Source: Ifrita kowaldi
Taxonomy: Eukaryota > Chordata > Aves > Passeriformes > Cinclosomatidae
Reading direction: 5' to 3'
Assembly: GCA_013398055.1 (NCBI GenBank)
Contig: VZRS01015018.1
Span: 186,001-250,000 of the forward strand
Length of the DNA stretch: 64,000 nt
Each line of letters starts with the position of its first letter. The first letter of the stretch is position 1. The notes under the pieces are model-generated. The model searched no databases. It had not been told where the DNA came from and saw only the letters and a list, made by a program, of their open reading frames with translations. Made by a program: the position numbers and the translations under genes. Shown here piece by piece: positions 45,061 through 58,900 of this stretch.

Positions 45061-48000
45061 TCCTCTGTGGGTATTCAGCAGCATCAAAATCTGTGTTTTC
45101 CACAGTTCCTAGTTTTCCAGTGGTGCAGGCAGGAGTTCCTCCTGGCTATCAGTGCATGCACAGGGAGGGATAACCTGGAAAATGCCAGGGAGCTGCTTGC
45201 TGATCACCTTCAACATGTGTACCAATTCCTGATGGACAGCAGAGATCTTCATCAGGTAGATGCCTGAAGTGCAAAGGAGCATGTGTTAAACTGGTGCTTG
45301 TGGGATGGGCGTGGCTGATCCAGGCTCCTGCTCATGTGTTGAGATAAACAGGGATTGGTTTGGGGACCAGGATGAAGTAGGTTGTTGTTGAATGGATGCA
45401 GGTCATGTGGTCTTCTATTTTTTCCCTCTAAGAGCTCCAGTGGTGATATGTAGGAGATTCCACTGAGCAGAGGTGACTGTACCCCCAGGTACCTGCTGCT
45501 GGGAGCAGCAGTCTGCCTTCCCTGCAGTTCACTCAATACCCTGAAACTCCTCATTTAACACCCCAAACTCAGCAGGAATCCTGAGTTTGAGTGCTCAAAA
45601 TCCCCAGCTGTGGTTGTAGTGGTGTTCCCAAGATCTGGGGGCACAGAGGCAGGGTGACTCCCCACATGCACCCCAACACCTGCAGTTTTTCCAGGGCTGC
45701 TCCCTTCTCCTGCCAGCCCTGAGCCATAGTCCTATTCCTAAACACTCTTCCCATCTACCAGGGTGGAAGTAGCATTCCCTTTCTACTTGCGTCAGGTGAT
45801 GCACATTGCTCCTCTGCACCCATCTGTTAAACTTTGTAAGCACAGCACAGGTCTTGTTGGAAGAACATTTGAGGAGGAGCAATCTCTAGTCAGTGAGACA
45901 GGAGATGAGCAAGAAAATGTGACTTTGCCTGGGGCTCTCTCCACACCTGGAGAAGCCGTGGATAAGGTTTTGCTCTGCTCTTGTTGCGGTAGTGCACCGA
46001 GGAAGGATGGACCCATCTGGGCTAGGAACAGAAAAATCATCACTCCATTCCTGGAGGAATGGTGGCTGCAAGTAAACAGGTTGGGAAATATAGGGACAAA
46101 GAGGGTAAAACATCTGTAGAGGAGATCTCCCACTTCTCATGAAATCAAGAAAAGTAATGGGTGATCGTTTCTTCCTTAAATTAAACAGCAGGGGCACAAT
46201 TTTTCCTCCAGAGATTCATTGCAAAGCATGATTTTCCATAAAACTATAATTTTGTTTTCTCCGGGTGTTTTCTAAATTGATTAATTTTGGGTACAAAGAT
46301 GTTTAAATACTTCATTAGCTGAATTTTTTGAACTCCAATTAGAGAGGCTTGTTGAAATAATTTAATGAAGTGCTTTGGTAGGAGTGCAGGATGGAGGAGG
46401 AGGAGGAAAGCTGGGGTGTTGGGATGGGAGCAGCCTGGATTTGCAGCAGGTGAGGATCTGTCCCAATGCAGGGTTTGGCTATTAAATTACAGTACTAAGC
46501 TGTCTCAATTAATGATTAAAATGTATGTTTAAATAATGCATCAAAAGAAAATGCTTAAATTGCAAACTTGAGATTTTTGGGGTGAGTTCATGTTCAGACT
46601 CAGGCTCCACATGTGGGAGGAATTCAGATACCTAATGTACCTACATGAAACGGGGATTTCAAAAGCTTTAGCTTTTGTGTTAAAATGATGAAAAGAGAGG
46701 TAGGAAAAGAGACTGCTGAGCATCTTGGAGTGTTTGTGAAAAAAATAACACCTTTTTGAGGAAACAAAGTCAATCATTCAGAATCTATCAAAGAGTTTAT
46801 GTCCCAAATGCTGCAAAAAATTGGGCAGCAAAAAGTGCGAGAGATCCTTTAGATGATTCCACTGGAGGGTAGGCTGGGCTGCAGATTGAACAGAGAACAC
46901 AAAAAGCAGGTGTGCCTTGGACAAAAGGATTATCAGACTAAGGCCCATTTAGGAGTCTGCAGCCTGAATGTGGAGGAGAAACTGAAGCAGTGTGAGACTT
47001 CCCACAGTGTTTCATATCTGGCACAGAGGTCTCCTTGGAGACAGTGCATGGTCTCACAGCACCAAACCAAGACCTGCAGTCTACCTTGAGGTGCAAGATG
47101 TATGCATCATCCCCCTAGTGAGGTCCAGTGCCTTCCTGTGCCCGTGGCAGCTGGCACCGATCAGTTCATGGCCATAATTGGCCATTCTTGGCTTTTCCCA
47201 GAAACCGTGTGGTGCTGAGCCAGGCCAGTGGCAGAGCTGCCTCAAGCAGCCACTGCCTTTGCTTTGGCTGGAGAAACAGAGAGGCTGGGGTTTCCCAGCA
47301 TCATGTCCCATTGCTGGGGAAGGCACAGCCCACTTTCACCCATCCTGCATGAGCCTGGTTGGGCTCCTTCCTCTTCGGGTGCTCGCAGAGAGGCAAACCT
47401 GCCTCGTGCTGTCAGCTCACAAATCCTCCTCTTACCATGTCCTCCCAGGGATGGGGTTGGGTGGCAGCAGCATGTCCAGGCTGGCTGTCACCATTGTTTC
47501 ACTGCTGCTGCTGGGCTTGGCCACACTGATGTTTGTCCGGTTTGACTCCAGCCATAAACCTCTCCAGGGTTGAATAGAGGGGATTCCTCAGTGCAAAAGG
47601 CTGGCTTTCCCTTCACACATGAGGGGTTTGCTCCAATATGCTTTGATGTCCTGCAAAGAAGCTGCTGCAGCATCAATGGCATCTGACACAGTGACACATG
47701 TAGGGCCTGAGGGCTCCGAGAGCAGGTTTAAATAGGGCCATTGACTCATCCACCCATGCACATGACTGGCAGTGGCAGGAGCCCAGCGATCGATTGAGCT
47801 GTCAATGCATGCCCATGGACCACATTTTGGACTTTCTGTCCTGTGCAAAAATGACCGCTCTTAGTGCACTGGGCCTGATCCAAACCTTGAAAAAATATTT
47901 GGGTGCTCAGGGAGTGACTGGGGGGTACAGGACCTGTCCAGTGTGTATGTAATTACTGCAGTGTGGCTTTCTCAAATCAGTTGAAAGGAAATAATTTAAA

Positions 48001-50662
48001 CTGCAAATTGTTACCCTCTACAGCTGAGCACTGCACAAAGGAAAAAGTCTCCGTTCAGAGTTATTATTACACCCCGGGGCTTTGGAGATGTTGTTCCTAA
48101 TGGAGAGAGAAGTAGGCAGTGTTTAACCAACAGAGGAAATAGTGTTTAACCATAAGCATGTCTCTCTAATTTTTGCTTACAGTCCTAATGATGAGTGGGT
48201 CTGAGCATCAAAGGCAATTTTGCTGATGCCGAGACCACAGGGATTTCATCCCTTTTACCAGGGGACAGGAAAAGGCACTGCTTTCCAAGAACAGATTTTT
48301 TTCCCAGGTTGCTTCTGCTAGTCCAGGCTTCTCCAAATGACAATGGCCTAGGAGGTTGTGGTCCAGCCTGAAGCATGAGGACTGTGATCAGGCAACTCTC
48401 CCTCCAGCCTGCACACTGCTGAGCTTTGCAGCAGCTGCCCAGTGCTACCACAGTCTTTTCTTACGTTGAGTATCTGAGCAGGCCTGGCTGGTTCAAAGGT
48501 ACCTCCTCCAGGAGGGAATGTGAGTTTGTTTATCACACAGCAGTGGTGCTGATGTTTTTTCTCCTGTGTGCAGGTGTTTGCTCATCTGTGAGGTGCCTGA
48601 CAGCATTCCTTGGAGCACACAGATAGGATCTTTGGAAAACTGGACCCATGCACTCAACCTGTGAAGTGATGCCCAAGTAGGGCAGGCTCTATGGGGGATG
48701 TGGTTATGACTGAAATTTATTAAGGACAGCAGGTGTCTATTGATTTTGGTTGCTCTTTGTGGCCCCAGAACCTCACTTCTCACCTGGGAACAGTTGGACA
48801 GAGGCTCCCGAAGGAGACGGGTGTTTTACAGCAAGTAGTTCTTTGCATCTCTGTGGAAAGGATGTATTGGGAGAGTGGCGAAGCTGCTAGTCCTGGGACA
48901 TTGTGTCTCTCTGGAATGGTGAAGAAAGAAGATACAGCAGCTTTGAACCATGCTGGCTTAATGAAGTAATGTGAAATTTCTGTTTCCTTGTAAGTAGGTG
49001 AACTTTTTATTCAAAATTTGTCTTTGCAGAACCTCTTTAGCAGATGTGCACAGTGGAGCATGTTCAGGGAGGGCTTTGGGCCATGCTTGTCTGGAAGATG
49101 ATGGGTGAAGCTGGGCTTTCCTTACCCTTGTGGGGAGTCTTGATCTTGCTGGGATGCTGCTGAGGTGAGACCTGGAGGGTGATGCTAGGGTCTGTGGGCA
49201 CAGCTCCCAGGGCACAGCAGAGCAGGAGAGCCTTGGGAGAGATGAACAGGGCAGCTGGTGCAGCTCCATCTCTCCTTGTGCAACCAGTTGCTATCCCTGT
49301 GGAGAAGTCCGTGCTCCCACAGCAGCTCCCTGCTCAGTGGGAGAGGGCCTTGGGCTGGTCCTGGCTCTCTGTGTGGCCAAGGAGGGCTGGCAGCCAGGGC
49401 TGTTAGAACCCCAGGGATGGCCCTGCCTTAGCATCAAAACCTCATCAAAACCTGCGTCTTTGCAGAAATTCACAGCTCTGATAGAATGGATGCTGTGGAG
49501 AGACCTTGCCCAGAGCTGGATTAACTTCAGACCCAAGGGGCGGCGTAAGGGGGGTGGGGAAATCACTTCTCTGGCCATGCAAGGCAAGTTTCTGGCTCTG
49601 GCGACTCAGGATTAGTGCTCCACAAAGGGAGGGTAGGAGCATTATAGTGAAATGTAGACTCTCCATAGGAGGCACTCATACATCCCTATGGTGTGGGGAG
49701 GGAAGAGGGGGGAGAAAGGCATCTGTGGCCCAGCCAAGTTTGCGGAGGGAGCCAGATCGCCCCTGCCAGTGCCCAGGCGCAAGTGCCAAACCTGAATAGG
49801 ACCGGTGAAAAGCACGGCATGTGTACCAGCAGGTAATATACTGGGGGTTGCCCAGCCCTGGTTCTACAGCACAGATCAAAGGATTGCAAAGAGAGGTGTG
49901 TGAGAGGTGGGAAGAGAAAATGTGTCTGCCTGCATGTTGGTGTACAGGGGTAATGTTTGCTGGGAACTGTAGCTAGCAAATGCACGGTCAAGTGTGAAAC
50001 AGAGGAGCTGGCTCTGTTACCTCTGCATCCCTCTGTGATGGGCACACCCACGGTGACATAGCCTGGCCCCGTGTCCCGTGGGCACAATGCCTGCAGGAAC
50101 CCATCTGCACTCTCCCCATGGGCTGGGCAAGAGGAGTGGGGGAGGAGTTTGTTGCGGGAGCGTGTTTTTTCCCTTGTTCTCAGAACTTAATTTCATCGTG
50201 AGAGTGATTTTCTTAAAATGCAGAAAGGGAACTTCTCCTGCTGGGTTGAACGCTGTTGTCCTCCGCCACTGCAGGTTAAGTCTCCATCAGCCTGTGGTAT
50301 CAATAGCCAAAACACAGTGTTCCCTATGGAGATGCTCAGTGGAGGCAGTGCCTTGCCTGGGGAGTTGGTACCTAAATAAAATCTCCAACTTTCTGGAGGA
50401 TGCTAAAGGGGTGAGGGCTCTGGTGGGATGGGGATATGAATGGCACACAGCTTTGCAGCTGGGATGAGAGGGAAATGTCAGTGAGTGCTGGTGATGCCTC
50501 CTCAGGTGCTTCTCTGCACCCACTGCTTCCTCCCAGGGCTCTGGGGACACTGGAATGCAGTGGTGGGGCTCTGGGGAATTAGTTAATTGTGTTTAACTCA
50601 CTTCATCTTCCATTGGAAAAATGGCACGCACAAGCATGTATGTAGTTTTCTCTATAACTATT
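45061..50662. other. Intergenic, mostly G+C-richer unique sequence
   Basis: No exon, RNA gene or intact repeat is recognised. The part around 47.87-47.89 kb (gggcctgatccaaacc) resembles a word common in old reptile/bird repeats but is too short to call. Confidence 0.6.
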
Positions 50663-50712
50663 TTTTTTATAATATATGTGTGTATATATATACGTATATA
50701 GATATACATAGT
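50663..50712. repeat. AT/TG dinucleotide-rich microsatellite
   Basis: A T8 run, then an imperfect (TA)n/(TG)n mixture (atatgtgtgtatatatatac, then gtatatagatatac). A potentially polymorphic simple repeat. Confidence 0.8.
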
Positions 50713-51499
50713 CTGAAGACTTTTTGTGAATAGGGATCTTGGAGGATAAATACAGGACTGAAACCCAGGAATCTTAATTTTGCCTCAAATTTTGGCTATA
50801 CTGTTTCTATAGAGACCAAAAGGAAGCTTTGGCTCCCCCACTCAGCTATTAAAGTTTAGTGCATTGAAAACTGTCTTCATGCTGTGATACCCTTTCACAG
50901 AGTAGAATAGGGTCTGAGCTAATCCATGAAAGTTGTCATGCTATGAACTAGTAGTCAAGCTTTTTCCTTTCAATTGAGTCTAAAACTATACTGTACTTCA
51001 CACTTGATTGGCCCTTCAGATGGCAGGACTCAATATCCCTGCTGGAAATAAGCTCGTCTTCACAAAGTGATGTTGAACGTGGAAAGATCTTGTTTCTGTG
51101 GCATAATTACTAGCACCTCAATATGAAAGTCGTCAGGATGAGACTTTTTTTTTTTTTTGTCTAATTAATATATATCAAACTTTGCTTTCTTCTCCTCAAA
51201 GATCGGCGAGGTTTGGGTGCTAGCAGCATGCCAAGAACCTGGACCCAAGCACAGGCTCCCGCTTGCTGGGGAGCTTTTCTCTCCTCAATGTTGCACATAC
51301 AAATGTAGCAAGGCAAAGTTATCATCCGCACACCCGCCTCAGCCTTCCCCCATTGAGTGTACTGTAGCAAAGGTAATGAATGGGTCTTTTTTTTCTCCTT
51401 TCTTTTTTTTTTTCTTAATTTTTTTTTTTTAATTTTTTTTTCCTATCATGTATCAAGATAACTATATAAAGAAGGATTTTGCACAGGGCAAGGTTTCTA

Positions 51500-51650
51500 A
51501 TGGAAATCAGCCCGTTCCTTTGACCTTCGCTGCTATTTGTGCGTGTTCACAGGGGCTAAGTCAATCGCGGGGACAGTGGACCGTCATTAAGATGGAGCAG
51601 CCGTGAGACTCTCGATTAAGACTTCACCAGTGAAAAGTTACTGTATTTTT
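51500..51650. promoter_or_regulatory. Candidate conserved non-coding block
   Basis: Contains unusually CpG-bearing, non-repetitive sequence in an AT-rich setting (ctaagtcaatcgcggggac, gtggaccgtcattaag, gagactctcgattaagac). CpG retained outside a CpG island is often seen in elements kept by selection. Inference only. Confidence 0.3.
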
Positions 51651-52559
51651 ATGATTAAATTTTTAAACGTGGAAAAATGCCTTGAACTGTATAGACCAAA
51701 AGGGGGCACCAAGGTATTAAAAAAAAAAGTGATGTTGGTTTTGGTAGCTTACCTCTAAACTATAGCGGCTTCTACCATCGTTTTCTTGCTTAGTGTAGTT
51801 CTAAATAGCAACAACAACAAAATTTCTCCTCAAAGTTTGTGTGAATTTCCAGTATTTTCACTCTTCTGACGTGACACTTTGATTCAACTGAGGACGCTGC
51901 TTTGGGGATTTCTTCTGGTCTTGTTTTCCTAATCTTCATCAGTTAATTTTTTAAGATTTGTAGATTTTTAAAAATGTACAGTTTGGTCAAATGGGTTTTC
52001 TTAATTCAGGAGTGATGCTTTAGAGAACAAGCACCACATTAATTTAATTACATAAATCCTCGAAGCACAGTCTGCCTTTTCTGGAGTATTAATTGTTGCC
52101 TCTGTCACCACTTTTAAACATAAGTTTGCTGTTTCCTTTTGGGTGAATTTCTCCCTTTACTGCATGTAAGAGGATTTCTGCTTAGCTGGCCGGGGATGAA
52201 ATGGAGGGCACAGGTAGGGACAGTGTCACCCCCCCTCTCTGTTTTGGAAACCAGCTTTAGTTGCAAACAGACTCATTTATGGGTTGCTCAGCCCAGCGTT
52301 GTGCCTAGGACAAGGCACAGGCATTGGAAGAAATCTTGCCCTGTGACAAATGAGACCTGGAAAGGTCTCTCCTCGCACCACTACGAGAAAGGGATGAAAG
52401 AGCAGAACAAACCTGTATTTCATCCATTTTCTATTCCCTCCCTGTAGCCAGATTTGGTTAAAAGCCTACTCGGAGTGAAAGGCTGCAGCACAGGGATGGT
52501 GCAGAGCAATTGTGTTCTTGAGTTTGGGGGGTTTTCCTTCTCTCGACTACGCGGGGTTT

Positions 52560-53600
52560 TATGGTGCTCAGTTTATAATCTCCATTTTCTAAAAGCATCA
52601 AACACGTAAAATGCCAGTCAGATGATTATGGCTATTTTGTAATCACTGCATTTTATTTGTGCATTGTAGCTCTGCTTAGACAAAGTCCTTTCATAAAATT
52701 GTCATATTCAATTATTTTTCGCACCAAATTAGAATAAGTTTGTTTTCCCTATTTTTTGAAACCACCTTTATTAGTTTCTAAATAATTTAGAAATGAAAGA
52801 TGGGGTGTTTTCAAGCACCGAGTGCAATGTTTTATAGCTTAATTTGTACTGAGAGCTAAGCCTGATTTTTAGTTTTGTTATGTTACCTAATTTATTGGAT
52901 CGTATATTGCATAATGCAAGTCAACTGAATAGCTGAGGTTACATTAACAATTTTGATACATATGGCTAATTAGTTTGTATTTTCTGTGGATCCCAATTAA
53001 AAAAAAAAAAAGCAGAATCTACATATCTAGTTTAGATTTCAGCAATAATGTTAAATGCAGTAGATACCTAAATACAACTATTCATACAAAATTGTGAAAT
53101 TTGCTTTTAAAATATAAATAACTTGGTATTTTTTTTAAAGTGACTATCCCTTTGGTGTCTCACAATTTGTTCACAAAAGGATACACTTGTCTTTTCTGTC
53201 CATCATTTAATAACAACACCTACAAAACTGCAGGGCACGAACCTGGTTTGTTCTCTGGTTTAAGAAACGGCATTTTGATCCCATCAGCCACCTCCTAAGA
53301 AATGTAAAGTTGTTGCTGTTTTGATAGCAAATGCTTTGTAAGAAAATATGGAAAGGAGAAGAGAGACTTTAATACCATAAAGTATCCCGAAGAATTTAGT
53401 TGAAAAAGTCATTTGTTGAATATCTAATTTTCTTCTTGTAGTTTTGCTGCAGTTTTAAATTACTCTATGATTTGAGTATATTAATACAATTTTCTAATTT
53501 AATTTTTGCAACTAACTGGTTCAAAATAGTTTCTGGATTTAAACAGTTTCCTTCTGTTTTTGCAGTTTGCTTTGAAAAATGATCACTAAAGAGCATTAGA
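52560..53600. promoter_or_regulatory. AT-rich candidate conserved non-coding block
   Basis: About 1 kb with many POU- and homeodomain-like words (ttgcataatgcaagtcaac, ggctaattag, tttgtgcattgtag, ctaatttaatttttgc) and little simple repeat apart from an A13 run at 53000. It resembles the gene-desert enhancers flanking developmental regulators. Inference only. Confidence 0.3.
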
Positions 53601-53620
53601 CTTCAGCTATTCATTCCATG

Positions 53621-53656
53621 ATGATGATAATAATAATGGAAAAAAATAATAATATT
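53621..53656. repeat. Short trinucleotide (GAT/AAT) run
   Basis: gatgatgataataataatgg followed by A-rich aataataat. A small simple repeat. Confidence 0.75.
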
Positions 53657-55559
53657 AGCGTCCTCCTATTGAAAGCACTAAAATATTGTGCCTTTACCTT
53701 CTGCTGCCCTGTTTGGCTGACTGTAAATTTACCCTGTGCAGCTCCGATCGTGTTTTAAAGGTCTGCCATAATTTATTAAACCAGTTAACAAAAATGTGTA
53801 GGTAAAGAAAACTCACTCAAATGCGAACATGAACCACTTCAATCAAGAGCTGCAGAAAGCTGATTTATCAGGTTAAATTCCCTTCCTGCGATGAATACCA
53901 TTTTGCTCCGGAATAGACTTGCAATGTAAAATTTATTATTTTTTTCTGGGAAAAAGAAAGGGAAAAAAAACAAAGAAAAAAATAGGAAACTTTCTTAGTT
54001 TTGCCTGCATATCTTTCTACAATTGCAAAATAAGGTTTTGTCTCTTCATTTCAGAAGCATAGAGGCAAACATTCCCTCTTCTGCTCCCATGTAACTTGGA
54101 TAAATCAAAAGTGCAGATGTATAAAAAATGCAGGCAGAATTTGAAATTCAATTTCCCCCCTTGATTTACAATTATAACCTATCAAAAGAAAAGGTTTGAA
54201 AATTGAATATGCCTCCAATTTTATTTTTTCCTTATCCCTCGTGTGTGTGCTTTTTAAGGAAGGGGAGAGACCTGTGCTCCTGCTTTGAGTGCTGCACTGC
54301 AGAGTAAATTATCACCTGAATTTTTATTGTTTGTAGCACAGAGGAAGGGAAAAATCTGCCTTCGTGCTACTCTGCTGGCATTGGCACCTCACTGAATGCA
54401 GCTTCCTTGCAGACGAATGTATCAGTGGAAGAATTCACTGGTGATTTCCACTGTGCTCTGCATGAACTGGAGCAGGTTTTTGTTTTGTTAAAAAACAAAT
54501 CAAGAAGAAAAAAGGCAAGAAAACCATTTCCAATTCCTTGTTTGGTTAAATGCTGAGGATATAAGTTCTCTGTGCCTGTGGCTGTTTGTTGGGAGGCTAT
54601 GAGCCCTGCAAAAACTGGTGTAATTAGAGTCGTAATCCAGCTGTATTTTAATTTTCAGGATACAGCAGAACACTTATTTGCCGTGTCTCTCACTGTCTCT
54701 CTCCCTAATGTTAGCGCAGAAAGGAAACTTAATCTCTCCAGTGACCCTGCTTCTGTTCTTCAGCTCATAAAAGCCAAAAAAAGTCAAGCCACAGACTCCT
54801 AAATGTGGCAGATCCTGTAAATTACCCTGTAGCATTGACAGGATAACACCTTCCGGGGAACAGATTTTTTGCCTGGACTCTGAGTTTTATTCCCTTTTGT
54901 GAGTTTAAGAGACTCATTAAACATTAAGAAACATTAAGAGTTTACTCTTGATACTAAATCCATGCATCTGTATGCACAGTACTTGATCTACAACAAATTG
55001 TTGTGTTATGGACAATGACTGGAGATAATTACGATGGAATACCAATTTTTAAATGAATTCCAGGGCATTGGATGCCTCATTACCTACACGGAGAGGAAAG
55101 CTGCTATATTTCTGGTTGCAAAAACAGAGACACAATTTATTCAATACCTTTAGAAATAAAATCCTAATGTCTCATTCCAAAGTGGGCAAATTAAATGCGC
55201 AAGAGAGGAAAAGTTTTAACATTGCCTTGTATAATTAGTGACTCAACTGTAGCCAGACATTGTTCGATTTTTTTGCTTACTGTTGATTAACTTAATATTG
55301 GTAGGGAATGAAGGAAGAAATGGGTTCTGGCGAGGTGGTTAGGACAGGAGCCTCAAGTATGAGCTGGATTTGGTGGTTTTATAAAAATGTGCAAAAAAAA
55401 TAGCCATTCCTTTCTGCTCCTTGCTTTGACACTGCCTAAATTAAATGCAGAGTTGCATTGGCTTTGCACATTGTTTTTTGCTCGTTTGACATTTAATACC
55501 GTTGTATCAGGACCGCTCATCTCAGCTGAGATACTGAGGGGAAAATACACAATTTAGAC
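53657..55559. other. Intergenic, AT-rich unique sequence
   Basis: Low CpG, no exon recognised. The texture is like the candidate regulatory block before it. Confidence 0.55.
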
Positions 55560-55936
55560 CAAATGTGTGAGGGACTGGATGAAGCCAATTCCTGTGCTGG
55601 GAGCAGGGAGGGAGTTTGCTGGGCCATAAAAGGCAGCTTGCCCCCAGGATGTGTCTGGGGACTGCTGCTGCCAGCACAGCCCTGGCACCTGGGCAGCTCT
55701 CCGGCACTGCTCCCTGCAGTCTCTTCTGTCTGTAATTGGTACTTCCTAATGCAGATGGATAAAATGTGCCTTCTCCATAAAACTCTCATTAATCTTGTGT
55801 ATAAAGTATATTTTTAAAGTTTATTGTAAACAACAGAGTTCTCCAGGCTTTTTACTATCCCAAGCACTGCAACGCTACCACATTCAATAAATGTCATGTT
55901 ATTGTATGTCTGAAGTTCAAAAAAAAAAAAAAAAAC
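55560..55936 (+). pseudogene. Possible retrocopied mRNA 3' end (poly(A)-tailed)
   Basis: An AATAAA at 55886-55891 is followed 27 bases later by 18 consecutive A (55919-55936). This is the spacing between poly(A) signal and tail of a processed transcript, but here the tail is in the genomic DNA. The 300 bases before it have UTR-like AT-rich character (ttgtgtataaagtatatttt). This suggests L1/CR1-type reverse transcription of an mRNA, or a gene end with a chance A run. The source transcript is unknown and no target-site duplication is evident, so the 5' limit given is arbitrary. Confidence 0.35.
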
Positions 55937-58900
55937 GGGAAGGGGGGTTTAGTTGCAATCTGTAATTAAATCCAGCGGTAAGTATTTCCTGAATAGCAGA
56001 GACCTTTCACACTCTGTTACCTAATTCTTTACAGGTGATTTTCCCCCCCAAACCACCTCCTCTTTTTTGGCACTAGGAAGTGGTAGTCATAGCAAAACTG
56101 GCTGGATTTCAGAGTGAGAAAACACTCTGTTTTCTAATAGTGAAATTGGTAAACATGATGACTAGTCCTCAGAGTGAGAAAAAGTAACTTCATATTTTTT
56201 TTTCCCCCACAAGAAGTAAAATGTGATGAAAAGGATTTGAAGAGAAATATTTTTATTTCAAAGTAACTGTCTTTTGGAAAAATAGCTTGGCGCAGCACTG
56301 CATTTTCTCCTTTTGTGTCAGAAATTATGGAAGGCAGCGTGGGGAAGGGGCTGCTCCCCTGCCTCTGTTTTCCAGGCCTTGGGTACCCCCAGCCCCGTGG
56401 GGCAGGGAGGACTGTGCCACGGCCGGGGTCTCTAGCCCATGTAAACCCTCACGCCGGCACAATGGGGAGCAGCAGCGCACAGGACGGACTTTTCTCCTGA
56501 GGAAGGGTCCGCCTCTCCCCTCCAACCTTCTTTGCTGGAGGAAGAGTTCTCCCAGGCAAAATAACTTACTTTGGGAGGAGCTTTTTGTGGCCAGGCTCAT
56601 GTATTCTTTGAAAAAGTGGCCCTTTTCCCCCCACTTCCTGAAGAATAAAATGATACAAAGAAATACAAATGGCACAGCAATGACTCGGGCTGTTACATGC
56701 CGGTCTGATTTGATATATCAGATCAGTTCCTATAGGATAATTCTCCTCTGGTTTCCTTCCAAGTTTAGTGCTGAGCTTCTCATCCAGTGTTTTGATAATC
56801 TCTTCTGAAAAGTGAGCAACTAGAGAGTCAGTTAAAACCATATTTCTTCCAGGCAAATAAATGTATAAATGCTCCCCAAACACACTTGCAAGCAGAAATG
56901 TCAGGTAATGTTCTTCAGATATTTTGATGTTGACAGAATATCATTTTGCATTGACAAAGATGGAAATTTAAAGCAAGGACTTGATGCAGCAGCCTTCAAA
57001 ACAGTAGACAAAAATTCAGCAACATTTCTTTACTGTTGATACGAAAGATTGTTTTAATTTGAAAATGTCAAAAAACAAAAAAAAAAGAAAAAAGGCAATT
57101 GCACCAGTTTAGTGATGTTCTTGATCTCTTGGTAGCACCCTTTGTGTAAGGGTTTCCCTGCCAGTGGTTGCCACAAATGCCACTCCTCTTATTTTATGTT
57201 GGCCACCAAAACCCATCACATGGGAGTTACTGCATTTACGTGGCTTGGGTGCCTCAAAAGTAAACTTGGGAGCAAAACTGTCTCTTTGAAGTACACAGCT
57301 CTTGGGGAAACTAAGTCACGTGTATTTTTTTTAATAATAAATGGTGCGGAAATTCCTTCTTGCCTCAACACCAGCGTTACCACTCTCTCCATGGCTGTAG
57401 CTGTGGATGGTGCTGCTAAAACAGGACCAGGGGTCTGGAGAACGGGTAGATGTGGTGTTTATCACTTCCCACTTGGGAACAAGGAAAACTGCTACTTTGG
57501 TGTTGCCACAGCTGAGCTGATTTGCCTCTTCAGATGCTGGAGAGTCCTAGAGCTTTGTAGGACTGCAGGAGGAATAGAATGTCATTGCTGAGCAGTGGAC
57601 TGCTTTACATTGACCACTGTGAGAGCAAAAGAGTAGCTTGTTCATACCAACCGTGGCATGTGTGTGCAGGAGGTCCCAGGGAAGCTGTCACATGGTGGGA
57701 CAGGACACCACCTCCCTTGCTCTTGCAGCTCTGGATAGTTGTAACAGTGTGCAGGAGTAAAGCTCATAGTGTGGGTCATCTGCAGGAGTTATCATGTGTG
57801 TTTGTCACCATCTCTGCTACTGGCTATGTGCTTTCTAAAGAGTTGTGGGTACATCAAAACTGTCACGTGGTCTTTTGCCCCACAAGCGGCCTGTGCCCTA
57901 CAGGAGGCTTTGCCTGCAAGTCGGGCTGAAGATCAGCTGATAACAAACACCATTGGTGCTGTATGGGTGGAAAAAAATGACAGCCAAAAGGTTTTAATGA
58001 AGGCGACTTCTCATAGTTCGAGTAAATGGTACTTCTTTCTTCTCCCCCAAAATGCAGCTGCTTTCCACCCATTTCATCAGTGGCTACAAACTGTAGGGCT
58101 CACTCTCTGGGAAGCAGCTGATCTCTGTGTTGTAACTGCAGAGCCCAAATAGCCCAACCAATGTATGTAGGATTGGAAAATACAATCAAGGGGTCGGGTA
58201 CTTTGCTATATCTTTTCTCAGCAAAAAGTGAAAGTATCTCACCTGCACCAAAACTCACTCATTTACACTTTGCTTATCTGTAAATTCTGTAATTTTTCCA
58301 CTTTTATTAGCAGCAATTTTTCAACTTTTATTAGCAGTGATTAACAGCAGAACACTGCAGTGAGCCCTCCTCTTACTCCAACTTCATTACTTTTACAAAA
58401 TACACTACAGCCCACTTACTCGAAGACAATTTGCTCAGAAGAATTATTGATGGTTAAAACCAAGCTACACTTGTCAAAATAAATTACTTGAGTACCTTTT
58501 GAGAGGCAGCAGCCCTTCCTCCTCAGGGCGGTTGCCCGCCATGGTAATTTGCACCGCACGAGGACTTGCAGTGGGACAGCAGTGCTGGTGGAGGCCCTGT
58601 GATGCCTTGTGGCAGCTCTGCAGTACAGGAGGGTATGTGGGAGTGATTTGGAATCTCGTGTTTCCTTGCACTTTACCAATGTTACATCATTTGTGCACCT
58701 AGACAAACTTCGTTGATAGAGGAGGTTGATTTGCTCATTGAATGCAGAGCTCAGGTGCCCCAGGATTGCCTTCAATCTATGAGGTGCCTCTGGGTTTGCA
58801 CATGGATGCAGGAGTCAGCTGGGAGCTGGATGGAGATGTGGGGAGCTCCTTGGTGGCTGTGAGGCACCAGGTGGCACTTGGTGGCACAGAAGGGCTTTTA

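Noticed and set aside
45763..46119. 118-codon frame possibly from a CR1 ORF2
   Set aside because: No reverse-transcriptase or endonuclease motif is visible, and no CR1 3' end follows.
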